DNA from: Cyclobacteriaceae bacterium
Lineage (GTDB): Bacteria > Bacteroidota > Bacteroidia > Cytophagales > Cyclobacteriaceae
DNA length: 58,713 nt
Reading direction: 5' to 3'
Assembly: GCA_025350305.1 (NCBI GenBank)
Contig: JANXYC010000125.1
Span: 1 to 58,713, forward strand
The translations under genes and the position numbers were made by a program. The notes beneath the pieces were generated by a model that ran no database searches, was not told where the DNA came from, and saw only the letters and a list, made by a program, of their open reading frames with translations. Positions within the stretch are counted from its first letter, which is position 1; the number at the start of each line of letters is the position of its first letter. This document shows positions 1 to 7,582 of this stretch, one piece after another.

Positions 1-1092
1 GATAAGATGTCCACGAGCAGGGGGTGGTCCATCGAGATGCACGAGTACATAGAGGACTTTCCGGATAAGCCGGATGTGTTGCGGTATGCATTACTTACTA
101 ACCTGCCGGAGACCAAGGACAGCGAATTTACCTGGAAGGACTTTCAGTCGAAGAACAACAACGAACTGGTAGCCATCTTTGGAAATTTTGTTAACCGTGC
201 CCTGGTGCTTACGCAGAAATATTTTGAAAATAAAGTTCCGACAAGAGGAGCCCTCAAGCCGGTGGATGAAAAGGTTGTGAATGAAGTAAAAGCGTTTCCA
301 GGGAGAATTGCAGCCTCGATTGAAGCGTATCGTTTCCGTGAGGCAACAGCGTTGATGATCGACCTGGCCCGTACGGGGAATAAGTACCTGGCGGAAACAG
401 AGCCATGGAAGGTAGCTAAGACTGATATGAGTAGAGTAGGGACGATCCTGAATCTAGCCTTACAGATTTCAGCCAACCTTGCTGTGTTGACGGAGCCGTT
501 CCTTCCGTTCTCTTCGAGGAAGCTAAAAGATATGCTGGCCTTAAATGATTTGGACTGGAATGAAACCGGTTCGGCAGATTTATTGACGGTGGGACATACG
601 CTGGGTGTAGCCAGTCTATTATTTGAAAAGATTGAAGATCCGGTGATCGAAGCTCAAATTAAAAAACTAAATATTAAGAAAATGGAAGTAGAGAAAGGCC
701 CTCCTTCACGGGACGCTTCGGCGGGCGAGGAAGCCAAAATTATCAACCCCATGAAACCATTAAAGCCAGAAGTCACCATTGATGATTTCTCCAAACTCGA
801 CATACGCATCGGCAAAGTGATAGCGGCAGAGAAAATGGAGAAGTCCAACAAACTGTTAAAACTCACCATCAACAGCGGACTTGACACGCGAACCATATTG
901 AGTGGCATCGCCCAGCATTACACTGCCGAAGAAATGGTGGGCAAGCAGGTGACGTTTATCGCTAACCTGGCGCCGCGCAAGATGATGGGGCTGGAGTCGC
1001 AGGGGATGATACTGTTCGCGGAGGATGGTGATGGAAAGTTGACCTTGTTACAGCCGGCAGGTGAGGTAGGGCCGGGGAGTGCGGTGAGTTGA
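1..1092 (+). CDS. metG: Methionine--tRNA ligase, C-terminal part (cut by window start)
   Basis: Charges tRNA(Met) with methionine in the cytoplasm. The reading frame is already open at base 1 and begins inside the catalytic-loop signature, read as D-K-M-S-T-S-R-G, a KMSKS-type motif. The catalytic Rossmann domain therefore lies outside the window. The helical anticodon-binding domain follows (about fragment residues 40-225), with the typical ETEPWK segment. A charged linker leads to a Trbp111-type OB-fold tRNA-binding domain (about residues 255-363; VTIDDFSKLDIRIGKV, then APRKMMGLESQGM). This appended domain is usual in Bacteroidota MetG. The next gene is about 570 bases away, and I see no clear terminator. 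Identity is near certain; only the 5' part is missing. Confidence 0.97.
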   Translation, partial: DKMSTSRGWSIEMHEYIEDFPDKPDVLRYALLTNLPETKDSEFTWKDFQSKNNNELVAIFGNFVNRALVLTQKYFENKVPTRGALKPVDEKVVNEVKAFPGRIAASIEAYRFREATALMIDLARTGNKYLAETEPWKVAKTDMSRVGTILNLALQISANLAVLTEPFLPFSSRKLKDMLALNDLDWNETGSADLLTVGHTLGVASLLFEKIEDPVIEAQIKKLNIKKMEVEKGPPSRDASAGEEAKIINPMKPLKPEVTIDDFSKLDIRIGKVIAAEKMEKSNKLLKLTINSGLDTRTILSGIAQHYTAEEMVGKQVTFIANLAPRKMMGLESQGMILFAEDGDGKLTLLQPAGEVGPGSAVS

Positions 1093-1493
1093 AAGGTGGG
1101 GGGAATAAGGATATATTGGTCAGGGTTTATGGGCCAAGGACCGTTTTCCAACTAAGCTGGACGAAAGGAATACGTTCCGTTTTCAACCGAACTGTTAAAC
1201 GCCTTTGTTCCACCACAATTAATTCTAACTCCTGGGGTTACCGAGGGACAACGAGAGTGGGTGTGAAGTGCCTTGGTTGAAATGAAAAAAGAATTTACTG
1301 TTTACAAAAAGATCAGGTGAAATATCGAGGTGATCTACAATCCATACAATCCATGGAGTAAGAGCCCCTATCAAAAGCGATAACCTTTAATCTTACCCAA
1401 GTCTCCGCTACTACCGTACTTGAAATCTTAAAAATGGAGTATCACCTTCTTATTATTCCCAAACAGGAAATACCAATTCGTATCCGTTTGTAT
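1093..1493. other. Intergenic stretch, no gene seen
   Basis: About 400 bases between metG and the small inverted-repeat element. A 63-codon open frame overlaps the metG stop, but its translation shows no domain, signal peptide or family resemblance, and it has no plausible start context. I see no RNA gene and no convincing rho-independent terminator. Any promoter for the ECF operon would lie here or in the inverted-repeat element. Confidence 0.5.
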
Positions 1494-1589
1494 TATAGGG
1501 CATCTCTAAAAACCTTGCCTTTTATGGCCTCAACCCGTCACCCTTCTCCGGAAGAGAAGGGTACAAGGAGTTTTTAGAGACGCCCTATA
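1494..1589. mobile_element. Small palindromic element, MITE-like
   Basis: Terminal inverted repeats of 16 bases with one mismatch (GGGC[A/G]TCTCTAAAAAC) sit at 1498-1513 and, as the reverse complement, at 1570-1585. TATA lies directly outside each end and may be a target duplication or part of the palindrome. The 88-bp core carries a second nested palindrome (ACCCTTCTC...GAGAAGGGT, about 1538-1561). There is no coding capacity. The inner part resembles the palindrome at 26256-26297. The size and terminal repeats suggest a non-autonomous transposable element or a REP-like repeat. No transposase of matching ends is in the window. Confidence 0.6.
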
Positions 1590-1663
1590 AATAATTATGA
1601 AGAAATTAAGTAACTATTATACGATGTATCAGTTTTCCTCTTTGAAAAGCTTTAACGCCTGAT

Positions 1664-2218
1664 TTGGAAGCTCTTGCCGACAACACCTTGATGGAAAAAG
1701 TGCGCGATGGCGATCTGGACAAGCTAAGTTTGCTTTTTCAACGCTATAAGCGGCCTTTGTATGGGTTCTTTTACGGTATGAACAAGGACCAGGAGCTGAG
1801 TGAGGATCTGGTCCAAAACACGTTCTTCAGGATCATCAAGTACCGTCACCTCTTCCGCGGTGAGGGTGATTTCAAAACATGGATGTTTCACATTGCGCGC
1901 AATGTGAGTCACGACCATTTCCGGAAGAACAAAATGAATTTTAAGGAAAGGGTGGAAAACTGGCAAGAGCGACTGGGTCATGAAGAAAACCGGTCTACCG
2001 AGATGCAGCAGCTTGAAGCACAGCAAATGCTGTCCATGGCCATGGACAGGCTACCGACTGAAAAACGGGAAGTGTTACTGCTGAGCAAGTACCAGGAGAA
2101 GAAGTACAAGGAGATCGGCGAAATTCTAGGTTGTTCGGAAGGAGCGGTGAAAGTAAAGGTGTTTAGAGCATTGGAAGAGTTACGGGTTATCTATAAGCAA
2201 CTGGAAAAAATAATGTAG
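1664..2218 (+). CDS. ECF-subfamily RNA polymerase sigma factor
   Basis: Directs RNA polymerase to a dedicated promoter set, probably under control of the membrane protein encoded next. The protein is 184 residues, normal for the family. Region 2 spans about residues 12-85 (DLVQNTFFRIIKYR, then FKTWMFHIARNV). Region 4 spans about residues 125-178 (LPTEKREVLLL, then YKEIGEILGCSEGAVKVKVFRA), the helix-turn-helix that reads the -35 element. The start is taken as TTG at 1664, because family members usually have 8-12 residues before the LMxxVxxGDL motif. ATG at 1691 is the alternative and would remove them. The gene heads a same-strand group with the anti-sigma-like gene 36 bases downstream and two DUF4097 genes. 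The target promoter cannot be read from one copy. Confidence 0.92.
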   Translation: MEALADNTLMEKVRDGDLDKLSLLFQRYKRPLYGFFYGMNKDQELSEDLVQNTFFRIIKYRHLFRGEGDFKTWMFHIARNVSHDHFRKNKMNFKERVENWQERLGHEENRSTEMQQLEAQQMLSMAMDRLPTEKREVLLLSKYQEKKYKEIGEILGCSEGAVKVKVFRALEELRVIYKQLEKIM

Positions 2219-2254
2219 GCCTAACCTCTTCAGGGGTGCAAAAACATAAAAGTT

Positions 2255-3037
2255 ATGGAAAAGAAAAGAGTAGAAGAATTGGTAGCCAAGTATAATGAAG
2301 GTCTTGCTGATCCTTCCGAGATCATAGTCATTGAACAGTTGATCGAAGGAGGGGAAATTGAACTTACCCAACTAAGGCAACTTTCCTCTTTTAACGAACA
2401 ATTGATGAAGGAAGAAGGACCACTTCCTTCGCCCCGGCTGGATGATCAATTCCAGACTATGTTGGGAGAAGAGAAGAGAAAATTGGTGAAGGGATCGTTC
2501 TCTTTCAAGTTTGCGGAGTGGAGTGTCATTATCCCACGCCTGGGACTTGCGACGGTATTGCTCGTCACAGGCTTTGTTGGCGGTAATTTATTGCAGCGTC
2601 CATCTTCCAGCCAGGATGTTCAGCAACTCACGCGCCAGGTAGGCGAATTGAAAGAGATGATGATGCTTTCACTTCTTGAGAAGGAATCGGCCAGCGAACG
2701 GTTGCGGGCAGTGAGTCTCACAAACGAAATGGATAGGGTAAGTGATAAAGTCACCAGAGCATTGTTTCAAACCCTGAACCACGATACCAATGTGAACGTA
2801 CGACTGGCAGCCCTCGAGGCGCTCACGGCGTATGTCAGGCAAAGTGCAGTACGGGAGGAGTTGATCCGGTCAATTTCAATGCAGGATTCCCCGCTCGTAC
2901 AAGTGACCTTGGCGGAACTCATGGTCTCGCTACAAGAGAAGAAATCGGTGGGTGCGTTGCAAAAGCTTCTTGACAATGATAGCACGCCGAAGGATGTGAA
3001 AAAGCAAATCAAGAAGAGTATTGATATTTTGATATAA
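2255..3037 (+). CDS. Membrane anti-sigma-like protein with C-terminal HEAT-type repeats
   Basis: This 260-residue protein lies immediately downstream of the ECF sigma gene and is probably its membrane-bound antagonist. Residues 1-85 are charged and helical and would face the cytoplasm to bind sigma. One membrane segment spans about 91-112 (IIPRLGLATVLLVTGFVGG). A short coiled-coil-like stretch follows (about 118-148). Residues 150-258 form amphipathic helix pairs resembling HEAT repeats (VNVRLAALEALTAY; SPLVQVTLAELMVSL). A zinc-type anti-sigma motif (HxxxCxxC) is absent. The HEAT part on the far side of the membrane may sense folding or protein contacts; that is inference. Sigma followed by a HEAT-containing anti-sigma and DUF4097 genes is a recurring Bacteroidota arrangement. 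Confidence 0.75.
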   Translation: MEKKRVEELVAKYNEGLADPSEIIVIEQLIEGGEIELTQLRQLSSFNEQLMKEEGPLPSPRLDDQFQTMLGEEKRKLVKGSFSFKFAEWSVIIPRLGLATVLLVTGFVGGNLLQRPSSSQDVQQLTRQVGELKEMMMLSLLEKESASERLRAVSLTNEMDRVSDKVTRALFQTLNHDTNVNVRLAALEALTAYVRQSAVREELIRSISMQDSPLVQVTLAELMVSLQEKKSVGALQKLLDNDSTPKDVKKQIKKSIDILI

Positions 3038-3049
3038 ACACTTAATAAG

Positions 3050-3955
3050 ATGAAAACAGGAATTTTAGTCATGATAATTTTTTGTGGAGTCGTGCAGGCG
3101 CAGGCCCAGATCTTTACGGAGAAAATCAGCAAAGAGCTTTCATTTGAAAAGAAAGGTGCCAACAATACACTTATGATTTTTAATATCAATGGCGATGTGA
3201 AGGTGGAGGGCTACAGCGGTGATAAAGTTGTCATTGAGGTGACTAAAAAGATCAATGGCAAAACCCAGGCACGGCTTGACAAGGGAAAAGAAGAGATACA
3301 ACTGGGCGTGCTGGATCGCGCGGATACCCTGATGGTATATGTGAAAGGGGTCTGTAATGAATTTGGCAGGGTTAAGAGCAAGAAAGACAACTGGCAAGGT
3401 AAATGGAATGGTTGGGGGTATAATTGGAATGATTGCAGAAACGGACGCGGCAATGGCAACTGCGATAAGGAGTATGACTATCAAATGGATTTCACCATCA
3501 AAGTACCCGCATCGGTCAACCTTTTTGCTTCGACGGTGAATGATGGTGATGTGGAGATCACCAATATGAACGGTTATCTTCTGGTGGACAATATTAATGG
3601 TAACGTCCGCCTGAAAAATATTTCCGGCGCTACGAATGCCTCCACGATCAATGGAAGTGTGGATATGGATTATTCCAGTAACCCTCCTGGAGATTCGAGG
3701 TATTACTCTTTGAATGGAGACATCAACGCAAATTTCCGTAAAGGCCTTGCGGCCCAACTTACGTTCAAAAGTTTTAACGGTGAATTCTATTCGTCCGTTG
3801 ATGATATCTCGCCGATGGCAGTGGTGGTGGAGAAGTACAATAAAGGAGAAGGCATTCATTACAAAGTAAACGGAAACCGCTACAAAGTCCGTCAGGGCGG
3901 CCCACTGCTTGATTTCGAGACGTTTAATGGTAATGTTTATTTAAAAGAGAACTAG
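3050..3955 (+). CDS. Secreted DUF4097-family beta-repeat protein
   Basis: A 301-residue exported protein. Residues 1-20 are a signal peptide ending AQAQ. The body has repeating short beta segments of the type 'G-D-V-x-I/V-x-N-x-N-G' (NINGDVKVEGYSGDKVVIEV; NDGDVEITNMNGYLLVDNING; ASTINGSVDMDY; FNGEFYSS; FNGNVYLKEN). This is the hallmark of DUF4097, a right-handed beta-helix-like fold often described as 'putative adhesin'. An insert at about residues 100-140 is rich in Gly, Asn, Trp and Cys. The gene starts 12 bases after the anti-sigma stop, so co-transcription is likely and it is a natural target or output of the sigma switch. Molecular function is unknown. Confidence 0.85.
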   Translation: MKTGILVMIIFCGVVQAQAQIFTEKISKELSFEKKGANNTLMIFNINGDVKVEGYSGDKVVIEVTKKINGKTQARLDKGKEEIQLGVLDRADTLMVYVKGVCNEFGRVKSKKDNWQGKWNGWGYNWNDCRNGRGNGNCDKEYDYQMDFTIKVPASVNLFASTVNDGDVEITNMNGYLLVDNINGNVRLKNISGATNASTINGSVDMDYSSNPPGDSRYYSLNGDINANFRKGLAAQLTFKSFNGEFYSSVDDISPMAVVVEKYNKGEGIHYKVNGNRYKVRQGGPLLDFETFNGNVYLKEN

Positions 3956-4040
3956 CAATTTGAAGATTTGAAAATTATGGAATTTGAAAATGGGAATTTT
4001 CAATTGGAAGATTGGGAGATTTATGGAATTTGAAAATTTA
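3956..4040. repeat. Degenerate word repeat (ATTTGAAAAT-like) between the DUF4097 genes
   Basis: The 85-base gap is built from near-copies of 'TTTGAAgATT', 'GGAATTTGAAAAT' and the opposite-strand form 'GGGAATTTTCAATT'. ATGGAATTTGAAAAT occurs twice, about 45 bases apart. This is one of many gaps in the window filled by such short words. Confidence 0.7.
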
Positions 4041-4046
4041 ATGATT

Positions 4047-4877
4047 ATGAAAAACATGAAGCACATTTTGATAATGATATTGATCGCGCTCGCGTGGGTG
4101 GCGCAGGCACAAAACAATAACGAGTTTACAATCCCATTGAGTGATCCGGCCAAGCGAGGTGCACTCAAAGCTCATTTGAACTATGGATCCATCACCGTGA
4201 AGGGGAGCGCCCGTAAGGATGTGCTTGTAAAATATAGCTCCTCCACCGACGAAGATGATAATGATGACCACCGGAAGCATGACAGAAAGAACGACTCAAA
4301 GGATGGTTTGAAGAGAATTGCTGGAGGTGGCCTTGAACTAGACGCAAGCGAGAACAGTAATCTTGTAAAGGTTGGTTCAGACTCATGGGGTGCAAAAACA
4401 AACCTGGAGATCGAAGTGCCTATGGGTATGGATTTAAAAGTGAGTACCTACAACGACGGTGACCTGATCGTCACTAACATTCAGGGTGAAGTCGAGCTGA
4501 CCAACTACAACGGACCGATTACAGCTCTTAATATTTCAGGCTCTGTCGTTGCTACGACCTACAACGGCGATGTGAAAGTGACTTTTGATAAAGTGACGGA
4601 TGGCACACCCATGTCATACTCCACCTATAATGGTGACATCGATCTTGCCTTTCCAGCTTCTGTGAAGGCAACCTTCAAGATGAAGACAGAACGCGGAGAG
4701 ATTTTCACTGGTTTTGATATGAACATCACCAGCAGTGGACCGGTCAAACAGCAGGATTCCAAAACGGGCGGCTATAAGCTAAAGATTGACGAATGGAAAC
4801 GCGGGGATGTCAACAGTGGCGGCGCGGAGGTCACCATCAGGAATTACAACGGAGATATTTATATCCGGAAGAAATGA
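4047..4877 (+). CDS. Secreted DUF4097-family beta-repeat protein (second copy)
   Basis: A 276-residue paralogue of the preceding gene. The start at ATG 4047 gives a clean signal peptide (MKNMKHILIMILIALAWVAQAQ). An in-frame ATG at 4041 adds two residues, and an open frame back to 3984 only translates repeat DNA. After an acidic and basic low-complexity patch (about residues 65-90, many D, H, K) comes the DUF4097 pattern: YNDGDLIVTNIQGEVELTNYNG, then TYNGDVKVTFDKV, TYNGDIDLAF and NYNGDIYIRKK. Last gene of the sigma/anti-sigma group. It ends in repeat DNA followed by a strong hairpin. Probably periplasmic or surface-exposed; function unknown. Confidence 0.85.
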   Translation: MKNMKHILIMILIALAWVAQAQNNNEFTIPLSDPAKRGALKAHLNYGSITVKGSARKDVLVKYSSSTDEDDNDDHRKHDRKNDSKDGLKRIAGGGLELDASENSNLVKVGSDSWGAKTNLEIEVPMGMDLKVSTYNDGDLIVTNIQGEVELTNYNGPITALNISGSVVATTYNGDVKVTFDKVTDGTPMSYSTYNGDIDLAFPASVKATFKMKTERGEIFTGFDMNITSSGPVKQQDSKTGGYKLKIDEWKRGDVNSGGAEVTIRNYNGDIYIRKK

Positions 4878-4998
4878 TCAGGATTTTAGGATTAGCAGGA
4901 TGGATCAGGATTTGAGGATTAGGGGATTAATAGGATGGAAAGTGATCAGGATTTTAGGATTTGAGGACTTGTGGACTTGTGGATTAATAGGATGGAAA
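4878..4998. repeat. Degenerate GGATTTTAGGATT-type word repeat
   Basis: The sequence after the DUF4097 stop consists of imperfect copies of 'GATCAGGATTTTAGGATT' and 'GGATTAATAGGATGGAAA' (the latter twice, about 70 bases apart) with 'GGACTTGTGGACTTGTGGATT' embedded. It has no coding sense and leads straight into the hairpin at 5000. Confidence 0.7.
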
Positions 4999-4999
4999 T

Positions 5000-5026
5000 A
5001 AAGTCAGGTGCTGCCTGACTTTATTC
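5000..5026 (+). terminator. Rho-independent-type terminator of the sigma/DUF4097 group
   Basis: A perfect 9-bp stem (AAAGTCAGG / CCTGACTTT) with a 5-base loop, followed by TTATTCTTT. It lies after the last gene of the group and before oppositely oriented genes, so it may serve both strands. Confidence 0.75.
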
Positions 5027-5082
5027 TTTAGCTCATTGTTAAATACTCTTATCAGGTTCGATTAGAAACGAATGATCTTAAA

Positions 5083-5386
5083 TTAAAGTACTTCAAGATA
5101 ACCAATATCAGAATTTTCAAGGAAGGCCTTTATGGAAGCTTGTTTTGCTTGAAAGAGTAGAATCAAAAAATCCGTAGAGACATTGTCAGTTCTTACCCAA
5201 ATTAATTTTGGAGGATAAACCGGAATCCTTGGTAATGATAACAAGTTTTTTCTCAAGAGCGTAGCTCCACAACGCAGTGTCTGTTGCACACTCCATACCT
5301 AGTTCTTTTACATGCACTGTGCCGGGAAAGAAAGGTGTCAAAGCTGCTGTAAGCGCGAGTGGCAGATTCTGGTCGATTAACAGCAT
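5083..5386 (-). pseudogene. DUF5615 PIN-like toxin, frameshifted and shortened
   Basis: The first frame (start at 5386) reads LLIDQNLPLAL, then a middle part, then KKLVIITKDSG. This is the DUF5615 PIN-fold N-terminus with the conserved D-x-N/D and TKDxDF-type acidic motif. The frame then runs to a stop at 5186. The next frame carries the family's C-terminal half (PPKLIWVRTDNVSTDFLILL, then FLENSDIGYLEVL), ending at 5083. Family members are about 110-120 residues and have some 8-10 more residues between the two blocks, so a small deletion with loss of frame near 5210-5225 is the simplest reading. The gene starts 4 bases after the DUF433 partner, as in intact pairs. The toxin is presumably dead. 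Confidence 0.75.
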
Positions 5387-5390
5387 TGCG

Positions 5391-5627
5391 CTAAGAGACC
5401 AGGTATTGTGTTTTGTTTTCGCGCTCGCCTACAAACCGCAGGGCGGCTTCAATGTCTTCCTTCTCCAGTTCGGAATAATCTCTCAGGATGTCTTTCTGAG
5501 TCATACCAGAAGCCAGCCAATCCAGGATATCGTAAACTGAAATCCGCATGCCCCGGATGCACGGTCTGCCCCCCCGGATATCCGGGTGGAGTGTAATGCG
5601 AGGAGAAAGATTGGGTTGCTTTTCCAT
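5391..5627 (-). CDS. DUF433 antitoxin
   Basis: A 78-residue winged-helix-like protein with the family pattern: ITLHPDIRGGRPCIRGMRISVYDILDWLASGM, then a D-Y/P-x-L-x-x-x-D-I-x-A-A-L-R-F segment. DUF433 proteins pair with PIN-like DUF5615 toxins, neutralise them and bind their own promoter. Here the partner just downstream is broken, so this may be an orphan antitoxin. A palindrome (CCCCCCGGATATCCGGGTGG) lies within the coding sequence around 5568-5587. Length and motifs are complete. Confidence 0.85.
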   Translation of the reverse strand: MEKQPNLSPRITLHPDIRGGRPCIRGMRISVYDILDWLASGMTQKDILRDYSELEKEDIEAALRFVGERENKTQYLVS

Positions 5628-5738
5628 GGGTCAAAGTTATTGAAATTTAATAAGATTATTTGCGCCTAAATGTGCTTTTGACAGGAAGATCACATAGAAT
5701 GAAAGACCCTGCTTTTTTACTTTATATTTCTGTCCAAT

Positions 5739-6839
5739 ATGATCATCAAGCATTACGACCGCCTGCTCTCTCTTGACTTCCTTCGGGGTTTCATCATGGT
5801 GCTGCTGACACTGGAAAGTACCAGGTTCTTCGATCATCTTTTTGTATGGAGTGAAGGCAGTGTGATGCAGGTTTTGTTGTTGCAGTTTTTCCATCATCCC
5901 TGGAACGGCCTGCGGTTTTGGGACCTTATTCAGCCCGGTTTCATGTTCATGGCCGGGACAGCCATGGCCTTTTCGGTGAGTAAACAAACAGAGCTCGGCG
6001 TACCCTGGAACAAGCAATTCATTAAAAGTCTAAAACGCTCCGGCTGGCTGTTCTTCTGGGGTGTATTGGATTATGCCGTTCGTCCTGGAGGACTTTCGTT
6101 TGAGCTGTGGGACGTGCTGACACAATTATCGTTTACGATGCTGGTCGCTTTTTTGATTTTCCGGTTACCGGTAGCCACCCAGATCGTTATTAGCGTCGGA
6201 TTACTTTTATTGACAGAAATTTTATATCGCTTCACACAACTGCCAGGCTTTGATCAGCCTTTTACAGACCGGCATAATTTTGGCAACTTCATGGATCTGG
6301 TTTTAATGAACAAGATCAATAATGACGGCTGGGTGGCCATCAATTGCATACCCACGGCAGCCCACACCATCTGGGGAGCGGTTGCTGGAAAACTTTTACT
6401 AAGCACAATCGAGGATAAAAGAAAAGTGATGTACCTGATCATATCCGGGGTAATATGTTTAGTCATCGGGTACGGGATGGACTGGACGATCACCCCGATC
6501 ATCAAAAGAATTGCAACCAGTTCGTTCACCATCGCGTCGGGTGGCTGGTGCCTGGTGGGTTTGGCGGTTTGTTATGGGTGGATTGATGCTGCTAAACACC
6601 GGAAGCATTTGGTGTTCTTCACCATAGTAGGAATGAATTCAATTTTTATTTATCTCTTCATTGAGATCGTGGGTGGCCGTTGGTTCAATACCTACATAGG
6701 CACCATCAGCAACGGATTAATGGAGCTTGCACATGTGCCGGAAATGCCAATGATGATCATTACTTCGCTGACAATCTTTATGCTGGAGTGGGGGGTGTGT
6801 TATTTTCTTTACAGGAAGAAGATTTTTTTCAGGCTGTAA
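5739..6839 (+). CDS. DUF5009/HGSNAT-like membrane acyltransferase
   Basis: A 366-residue polytopic membrane protein with about ten hydrophobic segments. The N-terminus carries the family signature RLLSLDFLRGFIMVLLTLEST, the first helix shared by heparan-alpha-glucosaminide N-acetyltransferase homologues and DUF1624/DUF5009 proteins. WDLIQPGFMFMAGTAMAFS and NCIPTAAHTIWGAVAGKLL are also conserved there. Members move acyl groups across or onto substrates at the membrane, often sugars of polysaccharides or lipids. The substrate here is unknown. It stands alone between the antitoxin pair and the tRNA gene, so context gives no help. Confidence 0.8.
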   Translation: MIIKHYDRLLSLDFLRGFIMVLLTLESTRFFDHLFVWSEGSVMQVLLLQFFHHPWNGLRFWDLIQPGFMFMAGTAMAFSVSKQTELGVPWNKQFIKSLKRSGWLFFWGVLDYAVRPGGLSFELWDVLTQLSFTMLVAFLIFRLPVATQIVISVGLLLLTEILYRFTQLPGFDQPFTDRHNFGNFMDLVLMNKINNDGWVAINCIPTAAHTIWGAVAGKLLLSTIEDKRKVMYLIISGVICLVIGYGMDWTITPIIKRIATSSFTIASGGWCLVGLAVCYGWIDAAKHRKHLVFFTIVGMNSIFIYLFIEIVGGRWFNTYIGTISNGLMELAHVPEMPMMIITSLTIFMLEWGVCYFLYRKKIFFRL

Positions 6840-6893
6840 CTACCAATACTTGATTTTCAGCAGGTATTCATTAATTTGCAATGATATGTGTAT

Positions 6894-6966
6894 TTCGTTG
6901 GTCGTTGGTCGTTGATGGTGGCTTCCGTTACAAACCACGAACAACCAATAACGAACAACGAAAATA
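6894..6966. repeat. Imperfect inverted word repeat upstream of the tRNA
   Basis: CGTTGGTCGTTGGTCGTT on the left is answered by ACGAACAACCAATAACGAACAACGAAAA on the right, with about 20 bases between. It can fold into an imperfect hairpin ending a few bases before tRNA-Gly. It is another member of the window-wide class of locus-specific word repeats. Confidence 0.65.
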
Positions 6967-6971
6967 AAAAT

Positions 6972-7044
6972 GCGGGAGTAGCTCAGTTGGTAGAGCGACA
7001 GCTTCCCAAGCTGTAGGTCGCGGGTTCGATCCCCGTTTCCCGCT
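6972..7044 (+). tRNA. tRNA-Gly (anticodon CCC)
   Basis: A 73-base cloverleaf. The acceptor arm is GCGGGAG paired with TTCCCGC (one G-T pair), with discriminator T. The D arm is GCTC/GAGC. The anticodon stem ACAGC/GCTGT encloses the loop TTCCCAA, giving anticodon CCC (reads GGG). The T arm is GCGGG/CCCGT around TTCGATC. CCA is not encoded. A 7-bp hairpin (7074-7093) follows, without a clear T tract. The accessory region starts directly behind this gene, and tRNA 3' ends are common integration targets, but no integrase gene or clear duplicate of the tRNA 3' end is seen. Confidence 0.95.
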
Positions 7045-7191
7045 CTGATATTCAAGTAGTTACGACAAAATAAAAATCTCCGCTCAGAGATTTGCACAGC
7101 AATTTGCACAGCACTTTTTTAATTCAGGTTTTGAAAGATTCTTTCTGAAAGCCTTCCTTGCAGATTAATTGCAATCAAAATTATATCACTT

Positions 7192-7323
7192 ATGGCACTC
7201 AACTATGACATGGTGGTTTCCACCTTATTTGAATTCCGCGAGCGCCTCAAGGAGTTCAGTACAACAAAGAATCAAACGGTTGTCAAACTCCTCGAATCAT
7301 TTAGCAGTAAGCCCTCGAAATAA
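7192..7323 (+). CDS. Possible small ORF, 43 residues, unknown
   Basis: ATG at 7192 opens a frame that begins MALNYDMVVSTLFEFRERLK and is rich in charged residues, with a plausible amphipathic helix. I do not recognise it. It lies 150 bases behind the tRNA in AT-rich, decayed DNA and may be a relic of a longer gene. An overlapping 65-codon frame starting with TTG at 7169 looks less natural. Confidence 0.25.
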   Translation: MALNYDMVVSTLFEFRERLKEFSTTKNQTVVKLLESFSSKPSK

Positions 7324-7448
7324 AAAAAAGCAATCCACTCACTCCCAATGGCAGTTGAACTCGTGAAATTTCTTCTTTCACAATCCCATAAATCGGCAGC
7401 AAAGTGCATTTGGTGCCGAATCATAGGTTATGCCAGGTCAGTCTTATT

Positions 7449-7495
7449 TTTCATATCCATTTAGGGACCTCCGAAGTCCCCAAACGGATATGAAA
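7449..7495. repeat. Nested hairpin TTTCATATCC...GGATATGAAA
   Basis: A perfect 10-bp stem (7449-7458 with 7486-7495) encloses a second stem GGGAC/GTCCC. The whole structure is 47 bases long and lies in otherwise empty DNA of the tRNA-adjacent region. It could be a bidirectional terminator, an attachment-site arm or the end of a lost element. No T tract follows, and I cannot choose between these. Confidence 0.5.
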
Positions 7496-7582
7496 TATAT
7501 AAACTCGATATTCATTGATTGAATTTAAAGTTCCCAACAGCCGCCGAAGCTTTTCAATTGCACATTAAATTACCCGATTTCC

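Noticed and set aside
1089-1280. 63-codon plus-strand frame after metG
   Set aside because: Overlaps the metG stop, no family resemblance, unlikely start context.
3140-3859. 239-codon minus-strand open frame
   Set aside because: Exact antisense of the first DUF4097 gene; its translation lacks domains and mirrors the codon pattern of the real gene.
4786-5001. 71-codon plus-strand frame over the end of the second DUF4097 gene
   Set aside because: It mostly translates the GGATTTTAGGATT word repeat (FRISRMDQDLRI...).
7074-7093. Hairpin AAATCTC/GAGATTT as tRNA terminator
   Set aside because: No T tract follows on either strand within a few bases; too weak to call.
6972-7120. attL-type site with duplicated tRNA 3' end
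   Set aside because: Only a 6-base resemblance (CCGCTC) and the doublet TTTGCACAGC are visible; no second tRNA-end copy was found near 12.6 kb by eye.
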